Shown piece after piece: positions 23,840-35,000 of a stretch of DNA of 64,000 bases (position 1 is the first letter of the stretch; each line of letters opens with the position of its first letter). Both the position numbers and the translations under genes were made by a program. The DNA is from Symbiotaphrina buchneri. Taxonomy: Eukaryota > Ascomycota > Symbiotaphrinales > Symbiotaphrinaceae. Under the pieces are notes generated by a model. That model worked only from the letters and a program-made list of their open reading frames with translations. It searched no databases and had not been told where the DNA came from. Location: contig BCIG01000033.1 of assembly GCA_001599915.1 (NCBI GenBank), forward strand, positions 208,727 through 272,726, written 5' to 3'.

Positions 23840-24712
23840 ATGCCCGCCCCTACGGCACTCCAGCGCCGTCCAGAGGAGCTGGCTGAAGCAGAGTCGACAC
23901 CTCTCCCGACACAAGGTATTTCAATCTTGTTGTTGGATGGTTCGGAAGGTACTAATCGACGCAGAGGAGGATGAACTTCTCATTGACGCCACCCCTACCG
24001 CTTCCGACGTGACTGCAGCACCTGTTGTTTCCGAAGACTCAGAGATGCACATTGATGAAGAGGGGCGACCTAAATTCGCTCCAGCAAAGGATGTCCTTGG
24101 TCCTCTAAAAGTAGAGACAAGGAAGGTACCTGTCCCGCCTCACCGTATGACTCCTCTCAAGGCGTCTTGGTCCAAAATCTACCCACCTTTGGTCGAGCAT
24201 CTGAAGCTTCAAGTACGCATGAATGTCAAGAATAAGGCTGTCGAGCTACGGACATCGAAGCTCACTAAAGACGCTGGCGCCCTGCAAAAGGGCGAAGATT
24301 TCGTGAAGGCCTTTACTCTTGGTTTCGATGTTGATGATGCAATCGCCCTGCTCAGGTTAGATGACCTCTACATTGAGACATTCGAGATCAAGGATGTCAA
24401 GACTCTAAATGGTGAGCATCTGGGACGAGCAATTGGTCGTATAGCTGGGAAAGACGGCAAGACGAAGTTCGCCATTGAGAACGCGAGCCGGACAAGAGTT
24501 GTGCTCGCAGATCAAAAGATACATATACTTGGAGGGTTCCAGAACATTCACATTGCTAGGGAAGCAATCGTAAGCTTGATTTTGGGGAGTCCACCGGTAA
24601 GTCAGATCATCTCGAGGTCTGCACAATCTTTTGGGTGCTAACTGAACCAATCTAGAGCAAAGTATATGGCAATCTTCGTACAGTTGCTTCACGCATGAAA
24701 GAACGGTTTTGA
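23840..24712 (+). CDS. PNO1: Ribosome assembly factor Pno1/Dim2 (KH domain)
   Basis: A predicted 254-residue protein from exons 23840-23915, 23965-24596 and 24656-24712. Pno1 (Dim2, Rrp20) binds pre-40S rRNA near the 3' end of 18S and recruits the Dim1 methylase and Nob1. The C-terminal half holds two KH folds, with HLGRAIGRIAGKDGKTKFAIEN, TRVVLADQKIHILGGFQNI and the final SKVYGNLRTVASRMKERF almost invariant across eukaryotes. The N terminus is acidic and variable. The small exon 3 is needed to restore the conserved ending. The first exon starts at an ATG that directly follows the AAA of a CCACAAAATG context. Confidence 0.95.
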
Positions 24713-25242
24713 AATATTGCGTTATGCACGGATTATTAGAGCATAGGGTGGCGTTTACTGGGGCCGGCAAAAGTGGGTAGATGGCGCATGTCCTTTAGAA
24801 TGACGAATCTGATACCCCTGTTAGCTGCTGCCATGCGCAAAGGGAGATGTCGGTGTTCTTGCCGACGTTGCAATGTCAAGAGACTTTCCGGAAAACGGCC
24901 GTATATAAGTGATGACCGTCCGCTTGATTTGTGATTCTCAGTGGATGATTTTCTTTTTTTCTAAATTTCCACCAAACGCTGCCAACGAACTCCAAAGTAA
25001 TCACGTTGTGAACGGCCTTCCTTCAGATTGGCTATCGATAACGGCTCGACGATCTACGATTACATCCCTTAGTACGGAGCTATATCCGAGTGACAGGAGC
25101 TTAGCTAGCACGCAATCCCCGGATCTTCATACGGCAACACAGGCCCTGTAAACGTCGATCCATTTATTCTTGAGCGCGCATACCTCTTCGTAAAGGTACC
25201 TCTACCTACACCCATCTAGGGTTTATTTCACCTCCAAGACCG
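24713..25242. other. Intergenic region before the methyltransferase gene
   Basis: About 530 bp between genes on the plus strand. A GTATATAAGT stretch near 24901 could be a TATA element, but it lies 340 bp upstream of the start. No other feature is recognised. Confidence 0.4.
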
Positions 25243-26473
25243 ATGCCCCACGTTATCCCAGAAGCCGCCCACAGCGGTTTTGCCAATGCATCCAATTATG
25301 ATGCGTACCGGCCATCATACCCTCCAGAGGCTGTCGAGAGTTTGCTTAAGAACCTGCAATTAGCCGGCCAGACGGGCGCCAAGGTCATTGATCTAGCGGC
25401 GGGCACAGGGAAGTTCACGGAGCTCCTGGCCGCTCGTCCGGAGAATTATGAGATCCTGGCAGTGGAACCCCACGAAGGAATGAGAGCCGAATGTGAGAAG
25501 AAGAAGCTGAGAGGGGTTGTAACCAAAGATGGGGATGCTCTCCACATTCCGGTCGAGGATGAATGGGCCGATGCTGTCGTGATTGCTCAGGTACGTGGAC
25601 ATAATGCTTATCTCGTATCTGCTTCTAGACATTATGTTAATGAATTCCACAAGGCATTCCACTGGTAGGTGGATTATTCGAAATTTACGCAGCTGTTGTA
25701 TTTAAATATGTTCGTATCACCTGCTAATATACAGCCGACAGGTTTGCAACTCATGAAGCTCTCGACGAGATCCACCGAGTTCTGCAGCATGGTGGTACAC
25801 TGGGCCTTATATGGAACGCCGAAGATTGTACGCAGATTTCCAGAATCCCCGTGAGATAGCGAGACTGATCCACGTGGAAGACAACCAACCAGCAGCCTGG
25901 AAGACGACGACAGAGTGGGAACGGCGTCTGAAAGAAACCACCTGGTCCTATGCTGACACAAATCCGCGCTTCCGGCATCTGAAATGGCGAGACGTTTTCG
26001 ACGAGAGGGCGCCTAGTAATCCTTTGACCGCCCCTCTCAAAGCACCAAGTGCGAAAATGTTCGCGCTGCCGCTGGGTGAGCAGACTGTACCTTGGACGGT
26101 CTGGCTTGAGCCGGAAGCTGTATGGAACAGGTACTCTACATTAAGTCAGGTAGCAGTGCTTCAAGGCGAGGAGAGGGAGGTAGGTCGGACTCTAGCTCGT
26201 CGATGCTTCCGCGCTGATCGATCTTCACAGAAAGCCAGGCAGACAGTATTGGCGACCATGGAAGGGGATGATGTTGAAAAGAACGACAAAGGTCAGGTTG
26301 CGGTACACGGGGTAACTTTGCATGGACGACCAAAGTATAAAACAATAGATGCCATTACTTCACACAGACTCTGGACTGATTCTAACCCTCAATACACATG
26401 CACCAATGAACCACCTTGCCTCAACCTGCAACAAATTGAATCCAGAACTGCGACACATATGAGTGCTCTATAG
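25243..26473 (+). CDS. SAM-dependent methyltransferase, with an 11-nt microexon and a shifted C terminus
   Basis: The model has exons 25243-25590, 25654-25664, 25742-25827, 25881-26179 and 26231-26473. Motif I (VIDLAAGTGKFTELLA) and post-motifs (ILAVEPHEGMRAECE) mark a class I SAM methyltransferase of the UbiE/Methyltransf_11 type. The 11-nt second exon is needed to rebuild IAQ-AFHW-FATHEALDEIHRVL, the family signature. The substrate is unknown. Intron 4 (51 bp) is also open in frame, so it may be retained. At the 3' end the expected short ending (FAWTTKV then stop at 26338-26340) is found in another frame after a one-base offset at about 26315-26317. The frame as read continues 44 more residues to 26473. 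Confidence 0.8.
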
Positions 26474-26543
26474 AGGTCAACCCGGAGTGGACCTTTTATC
26501 CAACAAGACAGATTCGAGACCCGATCGCTGAGTAACGCCAAAA

Positions 26544-27046
26544 TCAAGCCTCGCGATTGGTCTGCTTCGGAGTGAAGAACGAAGTGGTAAATGTTCCTTC
26601 ACGCTCGATCGTAGCCGGGAGATTATGAGGCTTCGGGAAAATCTTCTTGGGTTCTGGAACTGGCTCCGGCTCTGGCTCTCTGTGACATGTCAATATCATC
26701 AAAGCACTAAAAATAGATTGCTGGTATGCCGGCACGTCACATACCTGATTTCGATGGCGTGTTTCTTGGCAACACAGAACTTGAGCAGCTCCTGATCTCC
26801 AGGATGGTACGGAGCGCTGATGATCGCGCAGTGGTCTGGCTGTTGAGTCCCATTCTCGATTGGGGGGTTCTTGTGCAGCACCTCGACCATGACTCCCTCA
26901 GGAACTTGAACCCGGATGGTCGGGCGCGAGCCGCGCAGAGGGAAGTGGGGCTTCAAACGGCCCTCGTGCACTTCTTTAGGATGCCCGTTGGCGGCCACAG
27001 TGCCCAGACCGAGGGTCGCGATGGCGAGAAACTTCAAGGCAACCAT
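26544..27046 (-). CDS. Small secreted protein with a Pro-Glu repeat
   Basis: A predicted 145-residue protein from exons 26745-27046 and 26544-26679. It starts MVALKFLAIATLGLGTVAANG, a good signal peptide with a likely cleavage after VAA. The mature part contains two cysteines (in DHCAI and LKFCVAKK), which may form one disulfide. After the splice comes an alternating EPEPEPVPEPKK stretch and an FTTSFFTPKQ tail. I recognise no domain. Size, secretion and lack of homology features fit the broad class of small secreted fungal proteins, but nothing here shows a host-directed role. The gene ends 70 bp from the methyltransferase stop, tail to tail. Confidence 0.65.
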
Positions 27047-27819
27047 ATTGTCCAAAAAGAGGATGAGATAATTGCGCAAATGAGGTGCCGTTCGAGGAGA
27101 TGCTGCGATGCCTGGTGTTGCTACAAATCTTTTGGTTTCCAGAATAAAGTCTGGAGGCTGATTGAAGCAGCGTTTATTTATATTCGTGTTTTGGCGGGCC
27201 ACAGGGGTTGCATCCCGCTCGAGCTTAGCCTTCATCCGCGGGAACCCAATGGCCAAAACGCTGTCAAAACCATCATAGCGTGGCCTGCTTCGAGTCTTAG
27301 GAGTCAAGAACGGAAGATCTTCTGCCCCTAAGCTGCTTTGAGCACGTCCATCTGGTGTGTTTGCGGCTGTGCATCCAACGGGGTGTACAACTAAACCAGA
27401 AGGAGCGACCCGCAAGTGCAATCACAACGAACATTGAGACCCTTAGTAACAACGGTCAGCCTATGATGATGAAGGAGAAGCTGAGGAGTTCCTTTTACTC
27501 CATGATTAACCCTGTTTTCGAACCATCGATGTGGGATCACAGTGAAGCTAAAATAAGGGGCGAAAAGGGGTAGAATAAGATGATTTAAGATAAACGGTGT
27601 TAAACAAGCACAGATGCAGAATAAAATACGACAAACGCAAACAGTATTGCATGTAACTCAACGAAGACAGTCAAGGGTAAATTTAGCTCAAATTCTTCAA
27701 TTATTGAAGGTCAGTACTTCTTTACTGCGACGGCAAAATCAGCGGGACAGTCCAACCAGGGTGGCCAAGAGTATAATCGAATAGCGTTTCTATGTAGCCA
27801 GAGAATATTCTTGTCTGAT
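27047..27819. other. Intergenic region upstream of the secreted-protein gene
   Basis: About 770 bp between two minus-strand genes. The part 27575-27720 is A+T-rich. ORFs overlapping it have no recognisable content. It should hold the promoter of the secreted-protein gene. A TATTTATA stretch near 27175 lies about 130 bp before its start. Confidence 0.45.
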
Positions 27820-29014
27820 CTATAAATTCGGTCTGCTCTTGACAAAGACAACCTTGTTGGTGCATGTTCCAACGCCTTCCAACGACACTTCCACTAGGTC
27901 GCCGTCCTTCAGCCAAAGAGGAGGCTTCCTGCCCATCCCCACACCTTGAGGTCTGCAGGGAAAAGTGAGTCTATTACCAGTGAACATGTAGGTCGGGAGA
28001 CTTACGTTCCGGTGAAAATAATATCTCCTGGCAATAGTGTGGTTCCCTTGGAAAGAATGGAAACGGTCTTGGAGATACCAAATATCAGGTCTGCTGTGGT
28101 CGAGTCTTGCACAGTCTTTCCATTGAGGACAGTCTTGATCCTAAGAGAGTGCGGGTCCTTGATGATGTTGGAAGACACAATGCCTGGGCCAAACGGGGCC
28201 CAACCATCGAAACCCTTGCCCAGTGCCCACTGGTTGCCACCGGCGTTGAACTAACAGTTTCAGCGGACCGTGTGTAGATGGAATTCAAAGCTAGCATACC
28301 TGCCACCACCGATGCGAAATATCATCCCCTACAGCGTAGCCCATTACGTATTCCAAAGCTTTTGATTCTGGAATGTCTCGAGCTTCTTTGCCAATGATCG
28401 CGACCAGCTCGCACTCGTAGTCCAAGCCTTCCTTCTCCGCTGCGACTTCAGGGACTGGAATATCATCAAACGGACCAGCCAAGGAAGTGATTGGCTTGTA
28501 CTAAAGGCAGTCAATCGGTTGCGTGTCTGGAAAGGGGTATATTTCGAAGCTTACGAAGAGCACGGGGTATTTCGGGATCGGCATATTGCTCTACGAAGCC
28601 GTCAGCAGATGCGAGCTCAACTATTAGTCTTTCCAAGATCACCTCTCTGGCATGCTGTTCATAGTTCAGTCCCAAGCAGCGCACCGTAGATACATCTTCC
28701 CTCGCCAGGGGGCAAAGGAGCAGCCGGATGTCCTGATAAGGGATTATATGTTACCATGACTGGCAATGCTCGGATTGAATTGACGTACAGCTACTTGGCT
28801 AGTGACTTCATGCTTGCCAAAGATGTCGCCCTTGATGACATTGGCCTGGGTAGCCTTTGCGATATCAGTCACGCCGGAGGGCAGAATGGCGTCACCGTAA
28901 TATGTTCGGCCATCTTTCGCCAGGAAGCGAACAAGCCGCTACAAGTCAGGTTAAAACACGTGTGCAGTGTATACAGTGTGCTTCTGAAACGGGACTTACA
29001 GAGAAAGTACTCAT
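27820..29014 (-). CDS. Fumarylacetoacetate hydrolase-fold enzyme (FAHD family)
   Basis: A predicted 289-residue protein from seven exons: 29000-29014, 28789-28938, 28643-28732, 28555-28590, 28300-28500, 28006-28250 and 27820-27952. The first exon codes for only five residues. The catalytic fold is shown by CLGLNYEQHARE, MPIPKYPVLFYKP and LDYECELVAIIGKEA, which supplies the acidic metal ligands. YVMGYAVGDDISHRWWQ, NQWALGKGFDGWAPFGP and PGDIIFTGTPQGVGMG complete it. Members act as acylpyruvate hydrolases, oxaloacetate decarboxylases or hydroxyhepta-diene-dioate isomerases; the sequence alone does not tell which. There is no clear targeting signal. The gene is divergent to SDH6. Confidence 0.9.
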
Positions 29015-29629
29015 GGTTCGTTCAAAATGGTACGAACCTGGTGGATTGGGAGACTGAAGTGGGCAAACAACGGCGAAGTCGATACTAAGGTAACCGGGGA
29101 AGCTTTGCGGGGGGCCTACGGCGAGACGGGAGACTTCTACTTCGTACAGCTCTAGTTCAGTTGCCGAGGCCTTAACCGGGACATCCTTCGCCGAGGGTAT
29201 GATGAGTACGGTAACTAAGGTAGCATCACCGTGCGAAAAGACTCTAACGTCTTTTGCTGTGCTTAGTAAGGGCGCTTGCCCTCCCGGTTAGGGGAGGGCA
29301 GGCCGAAGCACCACCTTTCTTCTCGGACAAAGCGCTGGGAGCGTCTCCCATACCACTGCGCCAGTACTGTGGAATTATTAAAAGTACCTTAAACAACATA
29401 TTGCAAAATATATGTTACTAGTGAATTTCTTCCTGCTGCCATTTCCAGCAAAGGCTTTTCAGCGCGTTGCACCCTTGCACCACCACCCACCACCACAATC
29501 GTCGCGTGCTCCCCGACCGCTTTAAGCTTCCACAAAACCTTCGCCTTGGAGCGCAGAGGGGCCAAGAGGACCCTTGCGCTCTCTTACAGGCTGGTTTTGA
29601 CCTCCTGAAGCACGAGACGTGTTCGCGTA
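29015..29629. promoter_or_regulatory. Divergent upstream region of the FAHD gene and SDH6
   Basis: About 615 bp between outward-facing starts. The stretch 29340-29420 is A+T-rich. A short ORF here, starting MHPCTTTHHH, overlaps the SDH6 start in another frame and is probably not real. Confidence 0.45.
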
Positions 29630-30005
29630 ATGAGACTGTCTGGTCTACAGCGTGATGTCCTGTCTCTCTACCGGAAGTGCCTGAGAGAATGCAGGAAGAA
29701 ACCAGCTGTAAGTCTCCACCTGCTCGTCCAGCGGTTCTCCGACAATGAACTGACGAGAGATGGAATCATAGGACGTTCGTCCTAACTTCCGCAGCTTCGC
29801 CAGGTATTCCCTCACAGCTTCGCGCGTAGTGCAACCTGCTCAACCTGCTACATGACGCTAACTTCGAGTTGCCAGGGAAGAGTTTCACAAGGGCGCGATG
29901 GAAGTGAGCAAGAAAGAGTTCGCCGCCATCGAGTATCTTCTGCGCAAGGGCGAACGACAGCTGATGGTTTACTCGTCAGCGGGCATCAAGAACATCTCCC
30001 GCTAA
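29630..30005 (+). CDS. SDH6: LYR-motif succinate dehydrogenase assembly factor (SDHAF1/Sdh6)
   Basis: A predicted 79-residue protein from exons 29630-29707, 29772-29803 and 29876-30005. It begins MRLSGLQRDVLSLYRKCLRE, with the L-Y-R tripeptide that recruits the Fe-S co-chaperone system. After the junctions it reads SFAREEFHKGAMEVSKKEFAAIEYLLRKGERQL and ends in an SSAGIKNISR tail. Length and order match SDHAF1, which guides Fe-S insertion into the SDH2 subunit of complex II in the mitochondrial matrix. Such small three-exon genes are easily missed, and the middle exon is only 32 nt. Confidence 0.88.
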
Positions 30006-30341
30006 TGGTATAATGATGGTGGGGGGAAATGGCGTCACGAAGAAGATTCCAGCGGAGCCATGGAGGATGATCATCGGACTATGGCTTCGAAGGGGGTCCG
30101 GCTAGTTGCCACGGTCCGATCGATGAGGGGGCGTATGGATGTTGCTGGAATCAAACACACCATGAAATGACACGATGTCGGAACGTGATTGCGCATCAAC
30201 AAGAAACGTGGATAGGCAATTGCCAATAAGGATTGGATGCCACCAAGATGCCTTCTCGCTGTGGCAGGAATCGTGTCGAATCGCGGTAGCGCCGGACCGG
30301 CGAGCCGGATTCAGCGGGCCTGTCTCGGCGGGTGTGGCATC

Positions 30342-30520
30342 TTCTGGAATTCTCTCGCCTGGTTGCCACCCCTCCTTGATGTGCATCACGTGATACCCCG
30401 CAATTTGCTAGAAGCATCCAGCAACTGCCAGGGGTATCGTGCCGTCGCGACATGCACACCATGGAAGTCGTCAGAATCATGTGAATGGAAGTCAGAAGAA
30501 GCTCACCAACGTCTATATAA
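30342..30520 (+). promoter_or_regulatory. Heat-shock-type promoter of the HSP20 gene (HSE and TATA box)
   Basis: A near-perfect heat shock element TTCnnGAAnnYTC lies at 30342-30354, and a consensus TATATAA box at 30514-30520. The first ATG follows 65 bp after the TATA box. An AGGGG stress-type pentamer occurs near 30430 and its complement near 30367. The sites are seen; control by Hsf1 and stress zinc-finger factors is inferred from other fungi. Confidence 0.6.
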
Positions 30521-30584
30521 GGATCCTCCTCTGCTCCCCAGGAACCCTTCTTTCACCAGACAGAAAACAATCAGCGAGTTTTAT

Positions 30585-31274
30585 ATGCAATCACATCGAA
30601 CACTACTAAGACCTCTTACGAGAGTCGCAAAGCTATCTACACCGATCGTCACTAAACCACACAACATCCACACACGCAAGATGTCGCTCTTCCCACGCTT
30701 CCCTTCTAGCGAATTCGCTCCTCTCTTCCGTCTCCTCGACGACTACGATGTTCACCGGAGCGGCCGCAACCTCACCCAGAGCATCCGGGCGTTCCAGCCA
30801 AAGTTCGACGTCCGTGAGAACGAGAACAGCTACGAGCTCCACGGTGAACTCCCTGGCATCGAGCAGAAAGATGTCAACATCGAGTTTGTCGACCCTCACA
30901 CCCTAGTCATCAAGGGCCGTACCGAGCGCAACTACACCTCGGGCACCCCTCCAGCTATTGAGGGCGGCAAGAAGCAGGCCCAGATCGAGTCGGGCGAGAA
31001 GCAATCCCGCAAGGCCACCGTCGAGGATGAGAACGCGCAGCAACAGTCGGGCCAGCAAGTCAGTACCGAGCAACAACAAGGCCAGCAAGAGCCCGAGGAG
31101 CCGGGCTACAAGTACTGGGTGTCTGAACGGAGCGTCGGCGAGTTCCACCGCTCCTTCAGCTTCCCAACCCGCGTCGACCAGGACCACGTCAAGGCCAGCC
31201 TGAAGAACGGTGTCCTCAGCATCATCGTCCCCAAGGCTCCGGCTCCTACCTCGAAGCGCATCAACATCGAGTAA
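30585..31274 (+). CDS. HSP20 small heat shock protein (Hsp30 type), possible mitochondrial leader
   Basis: A single-exon gene. From the first ATG it encodes 229 residues; from a second in-frame ATG at 30681, 197 residues starting MSLFPRFPSSEFAPLFRLLDDYD. The alpha-crystallin domain starts IRAFQPKFDVRENENSYELHGELPG and ends VKASLKNGVLSIIVPK. It is split by a long Gln/Glu-rich insert (about residues 125-180), as in fungal Hsp30. The extra 32 residues of the long form carry several Arg/Lys and no acidic residue, like a matrix targeting signal. The first ATG has a poor context (T at -3) and the second a good one (A at -3), so both forms may be made. The promoter has an HSE and TATA box. Confidence 0.9.
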   Translation: MQSHRTLLRPLTRVAKLSTPIVTKPHNIHTRKMSLFPRFPSSEFAPLFRLLDDYDVHRSGRNLTQSIRAFQPKFDVRENENSYELHGELPGIEQKDVNIEFVDPHTLVIKGRTERNYTSGTPPAIEGGKKQAQIESGEKQSRKATVEDENAQQQSGQQVSTEQQQGQQEPEEPGYKYWVSERSVGEFHRSFSFPTRVDQDHVKASLKNGVLSIIVPKAPAPTSKRINIE

Positions 31275-32081
31275 ACGGACTCCACGACGACGAGCTCTTA
31301 GGAAGTTGGTCTTCCGACTTCAGTCATTCCTTCCATCAACTAGTCAACCTTCCTCGTCATTGCTCCTCACCTCGAACTCTATCCATCCTTCCTTCCATGA
31401 CCTGGTCGACCAGTTCCTTACATCCTCATCTACTCAACTTCTTCATCTCGCGTTCTCATGCCTCGACGGCCTACGACAACCATCAACTCTGCACAACAAC
31501 ATTTGCATTGCGAAGGAGTTTCTAAGGGATTGTGGTTTTGGACTTCCTTACGGCTTGTAGTTAGCTAACTACAATGATTCAAAAATAATAAATTCAAACA
31601 AAGCAAATGTCCCTCTTAACTTGGCCATTGTGACTCGTTCTTGTCGTTTGATCACCTCCGTATCGCTAATCTGAGAAGAAATATCCCCCATTCTAAGCCC
31701 ATACTGAAATGGTCCCTTCCTTGTAGTGCTTTAGTAGGCCCCATTTGTTTTCTACTTGGTGAATCAAGAGTAAGAGTGTGTCATGTGAGGATACGTTTGT
31801 ACATTAGGTATTAGGGTGTTCAGGCGTCCCTGTGCTCAATGCTTGGGACTTGCTGCTGGCTGTATGATTATGTCTACAAATGACTAAGGCCATCCAACTC
31901 GCACCAACTCATAATGTCTTCGAAATCCTGAATCGCCGGCGAGATGCAATAATAAGCGTGTAAAAGATCAGTGTCCATTTCCCTGACTCTCAGTGAACCC
32001 AACTTGTGCAGGCAGTATGATGTCCAGGACACGCCTGCGACTATTTCTAAAAGACATCCAATGACCACCGACAATTCTAGC
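31275..32081. other. Intergenic, between convergent genes
   Basis: About 800 bp of 3' flanks of the HSP20 gene and the large minus-strand gene. The first 250 bp are C+T-rich. No gene or repeat is seen. Confidence 0.5.
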
Positions 32082-35000
32082 CTAAGGGCTCACTGCGTAT
32101 GTAACATCGCTCAAGGGTATTCTGTCCGCGTCTTTCTTCGATCGCCACGTGGACTTCTTGGCCTCCCGTTTCTTCTTCATTTCTTCCCAGCCTTGTTCAT
32201 CGTCGTCATCTGAACCGCCACCGAATTGTGAGGGTGTGTTTATCCGTCTTATGGTCGGCGTCCCGCCAAGCTTGTCGTTCCAACCTTCCGTAGCGCCGTT
32301 TGTATATGTAGAGGCTCGAGAGGACATGTTCACGCCCTGGTGATATTGCGCAGTCGACACGGGTCGATACCGCGACGGCATTCCTACGTTACTCCGCTCA
32401 GAGGGGGCAATGGAAGGAGCATATCCATTGGGCGGTAGCATCGAAGCCGTCTCGCGAGAGTTTGGCTGATTCCAAAAAGGCGGGTTTGTATCCAACATAC
32501 TGGTTGTACGCTGGTGAGATTGCGGAGTGGACGGCATAGAGCTCATCGTCATTGGCCTCTGCATTCCATTGGGTACGCCGAGATACCCCTGCGGCACGGG
32601 CATCTGGAAATGCGGAGGCAACTGCTGGGTATTAGATAAACCCTGCACTTGCATCATCTGCTGCATCCATTGCATCTGCATCTGCATCATTTGAGTCATC
32701 TGTGCCATCTGCAAATGCGCTTGCTCTGCTGAGGGGACCATCATTGGCCCTTGCCCCACCATTGGCATGATACCGCCAGCTAGCTGGATGTCGTTCATTG
32801 TCATACTGCGTCCCATGCCTGGCATCTGCGCCGGTGGTCCTGCTAAGGAAGCGTTCTGATTAGTAAACGCGTACGCATTCGGACTTCCTCGTCTCATAGC
32901 CTTCGCACGCTCCTCCTCAGCAATGACACCCACCAACCCACCGGCCGGCAGATTCGCTGGGCCAGCGCCATAGACGGAGGCGCCACTACCGCCATGAGGG
33001 AACGATGGTGTCTCGCGTATCGCAGGGTTCACTATGCTGGCTCCATAATATGGATCCTGCGGAAGATTTCTAGCAAAAGGTGGTAGCACACGGCCGGGTG
33101 CTGGTATATCACCGGCAATGGAGCTAGGGCGACTCGGAGCTGGTGAAGCCCGCCCTGAAGCATTGATGGCAGGACTGGATTTTGAATTGCGGAGTGAACT
33201 TGGCGGACGGTTCTTATTGGGAAAACCATGAGCCGCAAGTATCGCCAACGGGATATCTTCGTCTTCATCATCACTAGGACCCCGACTACCACCCAGGTTA
33301 TTACCCGAAAGATCAATCGAGGAAAGACTGGCAGACAGAGCGGCAGGAGTCGACGTTCTGGATAGCCCACTTGAGGCAGTCCCTTGCGGGGCGTTGTCTC
33401 CTGTGACCTTCATCATCTGTTGTCTATAGACAGCAAGATGCGCTTCTTGTTTTCGTCGTTGCTTCGCTAGCTGTCGATTACGTTCCGCTTCATCTTCATC
33501 CTCGTCTAGTGACTCCTCACTTGAAGCGTCACTCGATGCTCCGAGCAGCTCTTGCTCTCTTCGGTAATTCTCGAACTGGGCTGGAGTCATGACTTTATTC
33601 GCTCCATGGAAAGGAGATTGCTGGCTTTGCCGTGCTGGAGCGTCGGACACAGCTGAGGATGACGCGAAAGCACTTTGCTTCTCTCGAACCGGCAGCGCCT
33701 TCCGAGCTCGTGGCGTCGCCTCACTCGAGTGAAGGGTCTCATCCATCCCAACCCCGTCATGATCCACATCTTCACTGCCAAACAGTGAAATATCGTTCGA
33801 CATTGCAATCCCTTTTGACGATATATCCGGCTTGGCCCGGGGATCGACGCCTGTATTGAACGAAGAGAGTTTCGGGGCTTGAGAATCTCCACCCGCAGCT
33901 GAAGATGATGCTTTCAACTCCGACCGGTCATAGCTGTATTGCTTTCCACGGGTTGCGTTCTGAAGCTCCTTGTTAGGGGACAACGAGCCACTGCGTCTCT
34001 TCAGAGCTCTGGCTGCATTCACAGATTCCATTACTACCCTAGCATCTTCGTCGTAGATCTGCTCGGATCCAGGTTTATGTGCGAAGCCAATATCGTTTTG
34101 AGGCTGGTGGACCTCGGGGATGGCCACGTTACGGCGAGGCGGGCTTCGGGAGACAGATGTGGTAATATTTGGAGTGCTAAATGATCCTGTGAGGCCACGA
34201 TCTTGCGAAATGCGTGTCATAGGTGGACTAGCCAGGCCAAATGATCGGGATGCAGCCACAGGGCTAGACGAGATGATCAGGCCTTCAGTTGACCTGGGAC
34301 TATCTCGTGGAAGTGGAGGAGATGAAAGGGCTTCTTCGGCGCTGAAGTAATCACCAGGGGATGGCGTGAAGTCCCCTCTGCCGGCGTACGACTTCGGTGG
34401 TGGTGTCGGAGCCAGATTAGACGAGGATCTCTGCCAATGCAGCGTTAATAGTCAGTGACGAATGAATGCCGATATTGGTACGCACTGGTATGGTATCCTC
34501 CTTCCCGTCAATTTCCCCTGTTAAGCTGACGGTTTCGTTTCCGAAATTTGCGAACAAGTCGGCGAATCCATCTTCTTCCAGTCCACCTGATGCCGAGCCA
34601 AAATCCAACTTGGGCGGAGTGGCTGTACTGGCATAGCTGCTAGTCGTTGCTGACCTTTGTGAGCGACCCATTGCATCCCATCTGCCATTATCCACTACGC
34701 CCAAGGGTGGACCACCTGCCATGGTCGAGTTTGCCCCAGTAGAAAGGGTCCGACCACTAGAGGATAGATGGTACGCCGGGTGGGTTCTGCGAGTCAGATA
34801 TCCATCTGGAGTGGACTCATTCCAAGCAGACCATTGCTCGTCGAGCCCCAGGCCGTCGGTAGAGGAAGGCAATGTAGAGGAAGAGCCAAAACGAGCGGAA
34901 GAGCCGGATCCGTCCCCAGACGCCACGGTGGACACGGACTTGTTTGTGGCCCCGCTTCCCCTACTCGAGGATCAGCAGGAGACATGGTATAGTCAAGTGA

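Noticed and set aside
29205-29235. Short TAACTAAGGTAGC stretch similar to a conserved piece of large-subunit rRNA
   Set aside because: The likeness covers only about a dozen bases; flanking sequence does not resemble rRNA.
30237-30584. Longer HSP20 frame starting near 30237
   Set aside because: It runs through the heat shock element and TATA box, so it lies upstream of transcription; the start codon is not ATG.
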